57,275 nucleotides of DNA from Hypholoma sublateritium FD-334 SS-4. Lineage: Eukaryota > Basidiomycota > Agaricomycetes > Agaricales > Strophariaceae. The translations under genes were made by a program, and so were the position numbers. This document shows positions 1 through 11,409 of the stretch, piece by piece; the first letter of the stretch is position 1; the number at the start of each line of letters is the position of its first letter. The notes under the pieces were generated by a model, which saw nothing but the letters and a program-made list of their open reading frames with translations, did no database searches and had not been told where the DNA came from. The stretch covers positions 43,867-101,141 of the forward strand of contig KN817648.1 of assembly GCA_000827495.1 (NCBI GenBank). The letters run 5' to 3'.

Positions 1-805
1 GCGAGGCAAGACTGCGGTGATGTGAGAATTCTAAGTTATTTTTGGCTTCTGTGGTGCACAGACCTGATCTCACGACGACGACGAAGTCCATGTGAAAATT
101 TTGACTATTTAACATGTATACTCTTTTTTGGTCGGCGAGCAAATCCGAGTAGATAATGTATACCCAATATTCAGTGTTTTTTTCGTGTTTTTAGCGTTTT
201 TTCGACGAAGTGACCATGCCTGGACAACGGGGAATTAGTTGACTCGTGTAAACAGCGACGAGACCGCCCAGTCCGCTCGCTGTGCTCGCTCGCCACGTCA
301 CATGTTCTGCCATCACGTCTGCTGTATTTGTCATAGAGCCAGCGAGCTTGGACTGGCTATGCGAGTCTAAGCTCAACCGACAGATAGCTGATAAAAGTCA
401 GGAGCATAGAACTTCGTCGAATGGCCATGATAACAGTATATGTATTCCTTCTCTTATTCTTTGTCGCATCCTGCTCATATGAAGCGATGGCGACGGCCGA
501 CCGACATGAACTCGTTATAAATAAATTCCATGTCTATTTTCAGATTGATATTGTCTAAATATAAGTACTGAGCTAATCATAGAAATGCGTCTCTCCCCGT
601 GGCTGCGCTGCGAAAGTGACAAACTTACATACGGCCTCGCACGGCTCCACAGGTCGAGCACACGGCGTATGCGCAGGCTCACCCAGAGACACACCCAGAT
701 TAGCGCAGCGATCCTGCACATAGAGTTCGAATCTTGAGATAGGCTCTGGGGAGCTAACGATCGGTAATGAGCAAGCCCATTCGTTCGGAAAGCATACACA
801 TAAGA
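1..805. other. intergenic sequence downstream of the heme peroxidase
   Basis: No reading frame here resembles a known family and no continuous exon chain could be built. The short open frames on both strands look random. The segment probably contains the 3' flank of the minus-strand peroxidase gene and unassigned intergenic DNA. I saw no convincing tRNA or repeat. Confidence 0.5.
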
Positions 806-3089
806 TCAGATCCACCAAGCCAATCCTATAGCCAGCATCCCCGCAACGCCCCACCCACCCTGTCTTGGTCCTCCTCCATTCCCACCGGACGTCGTTCCAG
901 ACCCTGTCCCCGTCGGCGCGACCCCCGTGCCAGTCGCACTTGAAACAGGCACGCTTGCGCTCGAGATAGCAGTCACGATGGTGGGCACTAAGCTGACACT
1001 CGTCGTCGTCACCGCATTTACGGTGTCTGGGGCAAAGAAGTCCTTCGGACCTGTTGGGCGCACGAAGCTCATCGTGAGCGGTGCACTTCCAGTGAAGTTG
1101 AAAGCAAGGTCAAGGGTTGGGTGCCCGGCCGTAGAAGCCGGTGTGCTGAAGCTACCCGTGTAAAATGTGTATCCGGACACAGCAGGCAGGGAGGCGTTGG
1201 TCGAGAGTTGCAAAAGGGCGGAGAGCGTGAAGGGCGTGGTCGCATTGTTGACGAAGGTGTTGTCGAAAATGGCCATGGTGGCAGAGGTCGGTGCTGCTGT
1301 GCTCCGCAGCTGCGAGGGGTGGGAGTGAGCAGGCAGTCATACGTGTACATAGAGAAAAGGTGCTCACCCCAACAACAACGTTAAACGTAACACCACCATT
1401 GGACGCGGCAGCGGCGCTCCCGAGCTCGTCCACAAACATCAGCGAATCGTCGAGTATGTATCCAGCGCCACCGTTGTCCTGAAGCGTTGCTGCGCCGGTG
1501 GCGGTGCGCACCTCGAACCAGAAGCGCGCGATGCCACGCGCCGGGTCTATCGGGAGAACAAACTCGTACGCAACAAACGCGGTCTGTAGCGCAGCAGCGA
1601 CCGGCGAGACGAGTACATCGTTGAACGACGTGGGACTCGTGGTGACGGTCGTACTCGCGTCATTACCAGCGCAGTCAGCGAAGGCGCCGCGCGCGTCACA
1701 CCAGAAGATTGCGATGGCTGTTGGGGCGAGACCTGCGCTTTCTATCGCCGCAGTCACCGCGACCTGCGTTATTGGTCTAGTTTTGAGTAACATGCAGAAG
1801 AGGGATGGGATTCACATACCCGCACTTCTACAACATAAACGAGGGCCCCGTTCTGGACTGTGAGGCGCGCGTCGTGGACTTTGAAGGGGAGAAGGTTGAT
1901 TTGCTCGGTTAGGGACACGCCATTAGGTACGAGGTTTATGACACGTTCGAGGAGCGCGGCGCAGGTAGCATTGAAGGCGGCTGGAGAACTCATGCTGGTT
2001 ATGGAAACTAATCAGCACGTATCTCATAAGAAGCAATGTTCTATAACAACTCACCTGTTCATGGTCACATTTCCGTCTGAGGAGAACACGCGGAGGTCGG
2101 ACTGGAGAGTAGAATTCGAGATTGTAATCATGGGATCTATTGTGGTCCCGTTCAAGTACTCTGCAACGCTAAAATCAAGTTGAACATCCCGCCATCCTGG
2201 GGAATCGAGAATAAATAACGCACATCGAATTATCATAAGCGTTTGTGCCATCAAATTTCTTTAGGACAAGCTCCGTCGCCGCTCCAGGCACAATGGTGGG
2301 GAAGTCGGTGTTGCGCACACCGCCGAGGGTATGCCCGCAAGCGACTAGGCTGATCATTTCGGTGGCGTTGAATCCCTGTAGGCGGAAACGCTCAGTCTGG
2401 ACAGCGAGCGCCTCTTGCGGCTGAGGTACGCCGAGGCGGCCTGCAGCAGTCGCGTCGGTACGACCGCCTCGGTAAGGCAAAATAGGTCCTCCGCATGAGG
2501 CAACCCCCCAGACTACACCGAGTGCAATTAAATCGGCGCCTGGTGGTATATAACACGCGTTAGAGATAACGACGAGCATTCAAGGAAGGAAGAATGTACG
2601 GGAGACAAATTTATTGGAGGCACCGGAAAAGTCGTTCATAGAGCTGATCATCCCCGCACCAATGTTCTTGGGGCGCGCGATCAACAAAAGTAGATGTAGA
2701 ACGGAGCGATTACGTACTTCTGCCCGGTCCAGCTCATAGTATATAGACGCGTCTATACCTCCAGTACCGTCTGTGATATTGTGCGTGGCAGCGTCGTGGT
2801 ACGACTAGAGTATGGGACAAACGTCAGTGTTATGCGCAAGTACCGCGAACAATCTGGTACTCACCAGCCTGAGCCATTCTGCCGCGACGGGGGAGCCATT
2901 CGACACGCGCGTTCCGCATAAATTAGTCAAGATAGAGGTCGGAACGTCATTGATATCTGTCCCCTCGAAGAGAAGTCGTTCGAGGGCTTCGTACTGGGGG
3001 TCTGGCCATTGATACGCCGATGCTGCGGGTGCGAAACTAGCTACGAGAGCCAGGAGACACACAGCGTGGAAGGCCATGGCCGAGAACAT
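806..3089 (-). CDS. secreted heme peroxidase (plant/fungal peroxidase superfamily) with a C-terminal extension
   Basis: Eight exons (2865-3089, 2718-2804, 2600-2666, 2224-2539, 2055-2168, 1820-1988, 1368-1763, 806-1309) join in frame to about 625 aa. Residues 1-25 form a signal peptide ending AASA. Exon 1 ends in the distal Arg and exon 2 starts SYHDAA, so the splice rebuilds the R-L-S-Y-H-D distal motif that cleaves peroxide. Exon 4 carries the proximal heme-ligand motif LVACGHTLGGV. The chain then runs through two long Thr/Ser-rich sections to a Gly/Ser linker and a hydrophobic end (GMLAIGLAWWI), which suggests a GPI signal or membrane anchor. It is longer than classical lignin or manganese peroxidases (about 340-370 aa), and I cannot assign it to either. 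It probably oxidises small substrates at the cell surface. It is divergent from the HECT gene across a 980-bp intergenic region. Confidence 0.85.
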
Positions 3090-4068
3090 GTTCGTCGAGT
3101 GTCGTCTACCGGCTACTGGATGTGAACAGGATGGAGGCAGTGGGTTGATTGTGCATTGTTATTAGAGGTACGGATGGTGCCAGCGGTGTGATGGCGGGAG
3201 TACCCACGCAGCGGAGGCAAGAAGGAGATGTCAGCGAAGAGCAGCGCAAATGACATCGGCAGTCAATGGAGTTCTGATCCATAGTTTGACGTCCTCGGGC
3301 GTGATTCTGATCCAGACACAAGTAAGGTTTCTTCCATCATCCGTATTATGTACGTGTAACTCGATTCTGATGATGAAGACGAATTGTCAAGCTAAACTGG
3401 CAAGCTTGAAATATTCACCGTAATTTTTTTTCTCTCGACAACATAAAACTTATTTCGAACAACTGTTTCTTTCTTTGAGCTTTCTTGGAGCTTTCCCCAA
3501 TCGGAGTCCGAGCTCCAACCTTGAAGTTGACGGAAGACTTCTGGCCGCTACAGTCTTCATGACACGTATTAGAGACAGGGAATATCCGGTGAATATACGT
3601 ATAGATTACGAAGGGGACCTTGCTGAGCATAGTGAACATGAGTGTAGAAAGCAACTTAAGCAAGTAGAAAGAACGACCTAGAACGAGTTACCACGGCACG
3701 GGCGATGCCTCGGAATTAACCGGTGCCTTGCTGTGACTCATTAGATTTGGATTAGATCCTGCTTGGATCCTGCTCAAATCCTGCTTTCGATTGGCTTTCG
3801 ATTCTGTCGTGTTTAAGTTAGGTAAGTAGTACTCATTCAGAATTTCTCAAGTTTTGCTTCCTTGCGATTTCGGCGTGGGCATCCAAGCGGCTTGGTCTTT
3901 GCTCGGTCTTCCCAAATTTAGAATGGAGATGACTGAGAAGATAAGATTAGATTTGCATAAACAGGCTCGTGACCTGGATTACGCACTGCAAGAGCACTGC
4001 AGTGTGCACACCGAATCCGATGCCGGGCATCTTGTCTCTCGACCATCACCATCCTCTTCTCCTTCTCT
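3090..4068. promoter_or_regulatory. shared intergenic region between divergent peroxidase and HECT genes
   Basis: The 979 bp separate two divergently transcribed start codons and must hold both promoters. Near 3750-3800 a short imperfect direct repeat occurs, with three copies of a core like ATCCTGCT spaced about 13-15 bp, followed by two copies of GATTGGCTTTCGATT-like sequence. No coding frame is convincing. Confidence 0.4.
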
Positions 4069-7000
4069 ATGATTCCAACTTTCGGCGACGAATGGAAGCG
4101 CAAAATAAACCTAGGAGGAGCTTCCTCCTCAGCAACTCCTGCCAGCATCCTCAATCGAGTCCAAGCCGAACGCGCCGCGCGTGCAGAACATAAGCAACGG
4201 ACGGAGAGTGCTATACGTATACAAGCATGGTATAGGGGAGTCGTGGATGCACGAGCAGCTAAGGAGAAAATGCGAAGATTATTTCAGAAGGATATTCTAG
4301 GGCTAACAGGACTGCGATGTCTCGTACTCATTGGCACGGACGTCGATGCATTAGCGATGTGGTCCGACGCCGTTGTGAAAGGCGGCCCAGGTGTGTTTTC
4401 TGTATATCTGTAAAATATCGAGATAGACTATAAATTCTATTTAGATCAAGTATTCGTTCCTGCGAGAAGCATTCATCGAACGAGCTGGCTGGTACTTATT
4501 CGTCAGGTTGCCGTGCTTCTCCTAAAAGCTGTTGCCGAAACTCCAGAGTGCGTATCAAATCGTAGTCTTCGATAGGTGGAAACTCAGTCATCTGCTAGAT
4601 CTCCTAATTCTACATTGTATCTTTCTGTTCTCAACACCTTGTCATCAGCAAATGCCGCAACAGCAGCATTGGCTGCGGACGGGCCCCCTGCATGTGGCCT
4701 CATCACCGAATATCTTGTGGATCACGAATTTTACCGATTACTAGCACAAGCCATAGAACGAATCGTAGGTGTTTTCTATCTCTGTATCTTTCCCCACTCA
4801 CCCAAATACAGCCCATAGAAGCCAAGTCATCTCCGAACCTTCCCGGGATCATCTCGCTCATTACTAACCCACTGTCAACATTTCCGCATGATTCTTCTCG
4901 TTACGCGCAATCTCTTACTCAAATCTTTGTCTCCATCCTCACGCTTCCACTGCTTCCCAATCGTTTACCTCTTGCCCACCTACCCAAGTTCACCTCCGCA
5001 TTGCCGTTAACCACGCTCGATGTCATTGCACCGCAGGTTCCAGCGATCCTCGCGTCTACCTCCGTCTCCGACAAGATACATCTCGCTTCTAATCTGTACA
5101 TGTTTACCTCACCCCAATACTCCAGGCTATCAGCGCCGGCCTTTGAAACATACCTTAGCATCTCCGCATATTTGTTCCACAGCTTTCCATCTGCAATCTT
5201 CAAACCTAAACCAACCAAAAGCAGGGCAGCACCAAAGGCAGGAGAACGTCTCGCAGACTGGGAGAACGAGGATACAGATGCGGATTCTACACACGAGACT
5301 CGCGTCTCCGTCGTCCCCTCTTTCTTCCAACCCATGCCACCGCCGCCTCCGATAATTGATCCCAAAACGCTTAAACGACTGGAGAAAATCATCACGCAAC
5401 AGCATCTTTCGGCATTAATATCGACTACCCAGTTCAAATCGGCTTTATTTCTCCCTCTCGTTTCATACCTGTTTTCTTTGGGGCGCGCTTGGCCAGAGAA
5501 GGATCAGGAGAAGATCTTCAATGTTGTATTAGCGAATATAGGAGGGGGTCTAGTGAGGGAACTATATCGCAATGTCGTGCGACGATCGGTCTTAGGCAAA
5601 GAAGAAAATTCTGGCAGTGTCATGGGTACGTAGTCCAGCTCACACCTCATTGACGCTTCTGACGAAGTGCAGATCCCGCCAATGCGTCGCAGTGGCCCCC
5701 GCTTCTCTTCCTGGCTGACCTATATTCGCAGGCCCTTCTTACCATGGGTGACGACGAATTCTTTGGTACCGCAGGCCAGGGTTCTGCCAGCGCCTCGCGC
5801 GCAATCCGCAATCCACTCACCCTGGACGAATTAATATCTTTCAGCAGGCAGCTGCTAAACATCGCTTTTACCCTTTTCTGGAGAGATGATGTGACTACTG
5901 GCGTTCTGCAGACGCAGCCGCAGGCGACTCAAGTCGTTGGCCCCCCGGGCGTGCGCTGTTCCTGGGAAGTCGTCCGCGAGAAGGTGACACGTTGTCTGGT
6001 GGGGATACACGCGCGCGATTCGCGGAAGCCATTCGTGCCTGTCGACCACTGGCTTGTCACCTCGCAGCTGGACATGAACTCCTTCGTGGAGGCTGCCGTG
6101 TAGGTCCCGGCTCTGTTTATTTTAAGCTAGCCAAGACTGACATCAGGCCCCAGTCTCGAGGACCAACAGATATCAAGCCCCACACAGCCGTTGGCGCGCG
6201 CCCTCTCGAAGCGGCAAATCGCGGCGATGTCGCCCCGCCTGGGAATCCTCAACAACATTCCGTTCGCGATTCCGTTCGAAGTGCGCGTCGCGATCTTCCG
6301 CAATTTCGTCGCGCACGACATGGCTGCACGCGGGCACGGGCACGGCTTCCGAAGAGGGTTCAACCCTTTTGCGCCACATGGAGGGAAGGCACGCGTGGCG
6401 GTGCGTCGCGGAATGGTTGCGCAGGACGGATTCGATCGGCTCGGCGAGGTGGACATGAAGGCGCCCGTAGAGATCACGTTCATCGACCAGTTTGGGCAGG
6501 AGGAGTGAGTCTTTGGGTCCATGAAGCCACAAAATGCGATTTTGATGATTTCACAGAGCAGGTATTGATGGTGGCGGAGTGTTCAAGGAGTTCTTCACGT
6601 CTCTGTGCAAGGAGGTATTCGACACCGACCGTGGGCTATGGCTCGCGAACAAGAAGAACGAACTATACCCAAATCCGCATGCCTATGCGACTGAGCGTGA
6701 GTGCATATCTCTACTAATGTGATGTCGCGAGCGGTTCTAAGAAACTTGGGATCTCAGCCCATAGCTTGAACTGGTATCGTTTTATCGGCCGAATTCTTGG
6801 GAAGGCGATGTACGAGGGCATCTTGGTGGACGTAGGCTTTGCTGGATTCTTCTTGGCGAAGGTGAGTTTTTGCGTCGACTCTGCTAACACAGCAACTAAA
6901 GCGCATGTTGCCTCCAGTGGCTCGGCAAACAATCTTTCTTGGACGACCTTTCCTCGCTCGACCCTGATCTGTACAACGGGCTTATTTTCTTGAAGCACTA

Positions 7001-7899
7001 CGATGGGAATCTGGAGGACCTCGCTTTGAATTTTACGATGGCAATCGAAGGTATGCACGAACAAGTCATTTCTCACATCTGACACAATTCAAGTGACACA
7101 TTCATGCACAGAGTTTGGCCTGACGAAAACTGTCGACCTCATCCCGAATGGAAGCAACATCTCCGTAACGAAGGAGAACCGCCTAACGTATATATACCTT
7201 GTCTCGCACTACCGCCTGAGCAAGCAAATCAAGCAGCAAAGCGAGGCGTTCTTCGAGGGCCTGTCGGAGATGATCGACCAGAAGTGGCTCCGGTGAGCCC
7301 TTTCATGGATTCTGTGGCTCTGATATGAACGAGCAATTAATTGATCTCATGCCGCTGGCTGGCAGGATGTTTAACCAACAGGAAGTGCAGATCCTGATTG
7401 GCGGCGTGAACTCGCCCATCGACCTCGACGACCTGCGGCAGAACACAAATTACGGCGGGCTGTACGACGATGCACATCCCGTTATCGTTACGTTTTGGAA
7501 CGTTGTGAACTCACTAGACCAAGAACAACGTCGCGCGCTGCTGCGCTTCGTCACGAGCTGCAGCCGCCCGCCACTCCTGTGCGTATTTTGTCCACTGTAC
7601 TTACTTAAAAGCACACGATGACGACGATGGTTCTGATTTGTGTAGTGGTTTCAAAGAGCTCATACCTCTCTTCTCCATCCGCGATGCGGGCGTGGACCAG
7701 AATCGGCTGCCGACCTCGAGTACATGTGTCAATCTGCTGAAGGTGCGCCGGCTTCACAGGGCTTTTCTTCGCAGAGCAGACTAGACTCTAACGCTGATGT
7801 TGATCCGCTACACAGCTACCACGGTACGAGACTGAACGCACGCTGCGCGAGAAGCTAGTACAGGCGATCAACTCAAACGCTGGGTTCGATCTGTCATAG
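4069..7899 (+). CDS. HUL5: HECT-type E3 ubiquitin-protein ligase, Hul5/UBE3C class
   Basis: Thirteen exons (4069-4390, 4445-4547, 4599-4764, 4812-5625, 5673-6099, 6154-6504, 6557-6696, 6758-6861, 6918-7050, 7112-7292, 7366-7578, 7646-7742, 7816-7899) sum to 1044 codons plus stop, close to human UBE3C (1083 aa). The N-terminus FGDEWKRKINLGG followed by an IQ motif (AIRIQAWYRG) is typical of this class, which extends ubiquitin chains at the proteasome. The C-terminal third is the HECT domain: LNWYRFIGRILGKA, the TYIYLVSHYRL region and the active-site loop PTSSTCVNLLKLP, with the catalytic Cys codon at 7725-7727, about 32 residues from the end. All key features are present and the gene looks intact. 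The start is the first ATG in frame with the IQ exon. Confidence 0.93.
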
Positions 7900-8259
7900 G
7901 AGTGAGGTGTTGTGGCTTGACCCTTAAACGTAGACCGGGCAGCCGGTACGTTTCTATCAGTTCTCTGCTGTGGATGTGTCCTAGATATGCCGTGTAAATT
8001 GTTTTCGAATTCTGATGTATTTATCTCCGGTTGTAGCAACAAATTCCAGCCTTGTACTTTTTCTTGAGATCCCGGGCGTAAATCGAACGCGTCATGGACC
8101 TGATCAAGACCTGATTGGTGAAAATGTTCATCAGGACGAATTGTTTGGCCTTCGACAGCTTGCTGACCCACATCATCCTGTACACGGAGCATCTGGTTCT
8201 CTTACCCTCCAGTGAACTATGTACGGGGGAAGAACAAAAAATATGTCTTCGAATCTCGT
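7900..8259. other. short convergent intergenic region
   Basis: It lies between the ends of the HECT gene (+) and the small stress-type gene (-), so it holds the two 3' untranslated regions. Nothing else is recognisable. Confidence 0.5.
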
Positions 8260-8727
8260 CTACTTGTCGGCGATGGGAAATTCTTTGCCCGAGACGGTCT
8301 TGTACCCTGAGCGGATCGCGGACGCAATCTTGTTGTCGGTCGCCTGCTCAACGGCGGACTCGTTGTCCTGCGATCCCATCTTGAAAACGCGCTCCTGCAC
8401 GAAGTCGATAGCTGTGGACATGAACAGTCAGAACGTGAACGGGCCACGAAAATCGGGATTGGGATGCACCTTTGTCGAGGGCGTCTACGATAACAGTATC
8501 ACAATCAGAAAATCTAGAGGGAGGGAGGACGTACCCTCCTTCTTCTCGCCCTGCGCGCCGCCACCGAGGACGCCGTTCAGCTTGCCCATGACACCGGAGT
8601 CGGTATTGGCGCTCTGATGGCCTCCCTGGGCGTTATTGTTATTGTCGCTGGTGGTGTTGTCGTTATTGGTATTGTTGGTGTTCAGGTTCTGGGACGCTTG
8701 AGTGGCGACTTTCTTAAGGAAGTCCAT
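8260..8727 (-). CDS. small conserved fungal stress-type protein with a 15-nt microexon
   Basis: Three exons (8535-8727, 8470-8484, 8260-8411) give 119 aa. The protein starts MDFLKKVATQASQ, has an Asn/Thr/Asp-rich stretch around residues 15-40, then a Gly-rich segment KLNGVLGGGAQGEKKE, the microexon peptide DALDK, and a conserved end VQERVFKMGSQDNES... to KEFPIADK. I recognise the pattern (GEKKEDALDK followed by a terminal P-[IV]-ADK) as a family of small hydrophilic fungal proteins often reported as stress or damage induced. I cannot name a molecular activity. The microexon is needed to join the two larger exons in frame, and both flanking introns have GT-AG ends. Codon phase 1-1 fits exactly. 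Confidence 0.75.
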
Positions 8728-9810
8728 TGTGAGTTATCTGTTGGGTGGAGCCGATTGAGCTGCAGGGTATGCTTTATACCACTGCCAAGAGGCTCCAAGA
8801 GAATCAAATAACATAGCACCGGTCGAGGCACCATCGATCATGGTAAGTAAGGGGCCCCTGAGTTCACTTGCCCTAGGACTGACATGTAGAATTCTATTTA
8901 GATTTCTGTGATAAGATTCTGTCGTCTCCAAGTTTGTCTCTATAGCTTCTGCATAATTTGTCCGAAATTTGAATCGACATGGGTGCTGACGAAAATCCAT
9001 CTCACCGTGTCAAGCTCAAGTCTAGTCATCTTCATGACCAAGATCGATTCAAAATGCACCCAAAGACCACCACCCAAAAAAGCGAAAAAGTCAGTCAGTC
9101 ATGACAGATAAATACGGTTTTTGAGGATTCTGTCCTAGGCTTCAAGCTTTCAAGCCACTGGCAAAGAATCGAAGAGGATGGTGCCGATTTATTAATTGGC
9201 CACCCAACTGCCACCAGGGTCCAGCGCCATCGTGCTTTCTTATACACGTCTCTGCCACCTACTAAAGCAACACTAAAAAGTTCACGGAAATTTTTCAGCA
9301 GATTTTTTTTTCACTAAGGCATGGGCCAGATTTTCGTCTGTTTTTTTTAAAGTGGTGGTTTGGTTGTTTTTGGCAAATTTTGGATTCTGCTTTATTTTCT
9401 ATCCTCATTCTGCGGCTGCTACTCTGCCGAGTCTAAGCGGCGCCTGAATCGAACAACATGACAACATGAGAGACGAATCAGGCTTGTGCCACTCTCCACA
9501 CGTTCTAAAAACATCCAAGCTCGCAGCCAGCACCCCTTACAGAGTCTCCCAGCAGAGCTTCGGTATGCTCACGTTTCGGGTTGCATCAAGGGGCTAAGCA
9601 AGATCGAGTTATATAAATGCCAGTTATGTATGGTGGGCGATCGCAAGGTCCTTGACTGCTTGCTGACGTCGGTGATATCCACTATGCTACAAGATGGGAA
9701 TTGCAGGTACAGTCGCACGCCCGCAGCACGATGCTCCTCTAGCTTCGACCTCTTCACAGGAGCCTTTCGTAATTGATTAACACCTCTTACTTTCATTACC
9801 CCCAGCTAAC
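8728..9810. other. intergenic region upstream of the F-box-like gene
   Basis: About 1.1 kb without a supported gene. Several poly-T/poly-A tracts occur around 9300-9370. A short frame near 9538 reads LQSLPAELR, which resembles the opening of F-box domains, but no further domain follows, so it is not called as a gene. Confidence 0.45.
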
Positions 9811-10925
9811 ATGGCTGTTTTGCCTAGAAGTCCATGCCTTCCTCCCGAGCTTTTCAGGACCGTTTTCGAGAATTTGGATGGTCATCGCCCAACCCTTTTC
9901 AACCTTTCCCTCTGCAACCAATTTCTACGAGAGGATGCCGAAAGAGAGCTCTACGCTGAGGTCGACGAGTCCTCTGCCACCAATGCCACGCTGCACATTG
10001 CCTTCCTATCGACTATCACCCGTTCTCCGCGGCTTGCTGCATTCGTGCGGGTCTACCATAGCATCAACATTGTGCACTATAACGAAACACCACTGTGGGA
10101 TTTATTAAAGCGGGCGCTGAAGATCATGTCGGGCCTCAAGGTTCTGCACTTTCGCTCCTTCGGTGGGCATCCCGCTGGAGAACTCCTTGTTGATGCTCGA
10201 TGCACCCTCGAGCGCCTACATTGGGCAAATCACTCCGAGGGCCCCGCAATGAGTACGGTACTCTCGCAGCAGAAGCAGCTCCGCTATCTTTACCTCGAAT
10301 CGCGGCACGGCACCGTCTTCCCCGAAGGCTGCGTCCCGCACTTGAACGAACTCGCGGGCAATCGGGTGACACTTGAGGCACTCCTTCCGGGACGCTGTGT
10401 GCGCACCGTGTCGTGGATCCCTGAGCTGCAAGATGTGGCGTTTGGGAGTGGTGGTGTGCCGCGCATCGAAGGGGAGCTCGGGAATCTTGTAACACTCTCA
10501 TACGGAGGTTACTTTGCTCGGCCCCATCTGGGACTCGTGGTCGACCACTTGTATAGGCTCCAGAAGCTCGAGCTCGTTGGTTTGCTTTTCGAGGTGTGTG
10601 CCTTCTGCCTCGCGTGTCCCACGTACTGATCATATGATAGGAAACGATGTTAATTAAGCGCCTAAAGGCGCTGCGCGAGCTAGTATTTTCGTACAAATGG
10701 GGCAGTCGATATCTGCCCATTCCATGCAACTCCGAAGCGCGCAAGGAACTCGTTGAAGAGCTCTTCTCGTGTTGCCCCAATCTAGCCTGTATCGATATTG
10801 CGCACGAGTGGACAACGATATCAGAGATATGGTACCAACGCTGGATGCGGGGGAGCTCACCAGTTCGAGTCTCGCTCATGGAAGTGAAGTGTGGGAGGTT
10901 TGGAGGGAAGTCGACGGAGTGCTGA
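9811..10925 (+). CDS. F-box-like / LRR-like protein
   Basis: Two exons (9811-10593 and 10641-10925) give 355 aa. The N-terminus (PCLPPELFRTVFENL, then LFNLSLCNQFLREDAERELYAEV) matches the degenerate F-box found in many Agaricomycete proteins, which normally binds Skp1 in SCF ubiquitin ligases. The remainder has leucine-rich strands such as LKVLHFRSF, LRYLYLES and LQKLELVGLLFE. The intron (GTGTGT to GATAG) joins phase 0. Such genes are expanded and divergent in this group, so the substrate cannot be inferred. Confidence 0.7.
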
Positions 10926-11409
10926 GGCTGTTATTGCTAGGTCAACTCTAATCCTATTTGAACCCTGCACACAATCAATAACCTACTTATCAGAGATTGA
11001 TGGTGCGTAAACATCGTTATGTACATGATTTGTATTCGCAGAAGGTGCCGGGTAATACAGGATGAGTAGTGGATGCTGACTGTGCATAACCAATCACTCA
11101 ATATTTAGTTCGCCAAATACCCTACAGTGTCCACAATTTACCTGAAGGGGCCTATGATCCGTTTCCTTAAACGCGCTTGGGCGGCAGCAGCGAAGCATCC
11201 TACAGTTGACGTCGGTATCTTATGGACATGAACAAGATATGCACGTCTTCACCCACGATTTGGAAGGACTTCGCGTGAGAGCACCTGGCCGATTATTAAT
11301 TACCTAGAGAAGCGCAGACCGACTTCCCAGAGTATAAAACTGGCTCTAACCCCGGGAAGCGACAACAGCTTCAGCATACCCGGACAGGTCATTACTTAGA
11401 GCAACCACT
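10926..11409. promoter_or_regulatory. intergenic region with promoter of the FAD monooxygenase
   Basis: No coding frame is supported. A TATA-like sequence (AGTATAAAAC) occurs at about 11331-11340, some 70-80 bp upstream of the monooxygenase ATG, which is a plausible core promoter position. Confidence 0.45.

Noticed and set aside
715..745. tRNA-like T-loop (GAGTTCGAATCTTG)
   Set aside because: No acceptor stem, D-arm or anticodon arm could be paired around it.
806..3089. Naming the peroxidase a lignin, manganese or versatile peroxidase
   Set aside because: The Mn-binding acids and surface Trp of those enzymes could not be placed, and the protein is far longer than that class.
10136..10879. 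247-aa antisense frame over the F-box-like gene
   Set aside because: Shadow frame spanning the sense-strand intron, with no family pattern.
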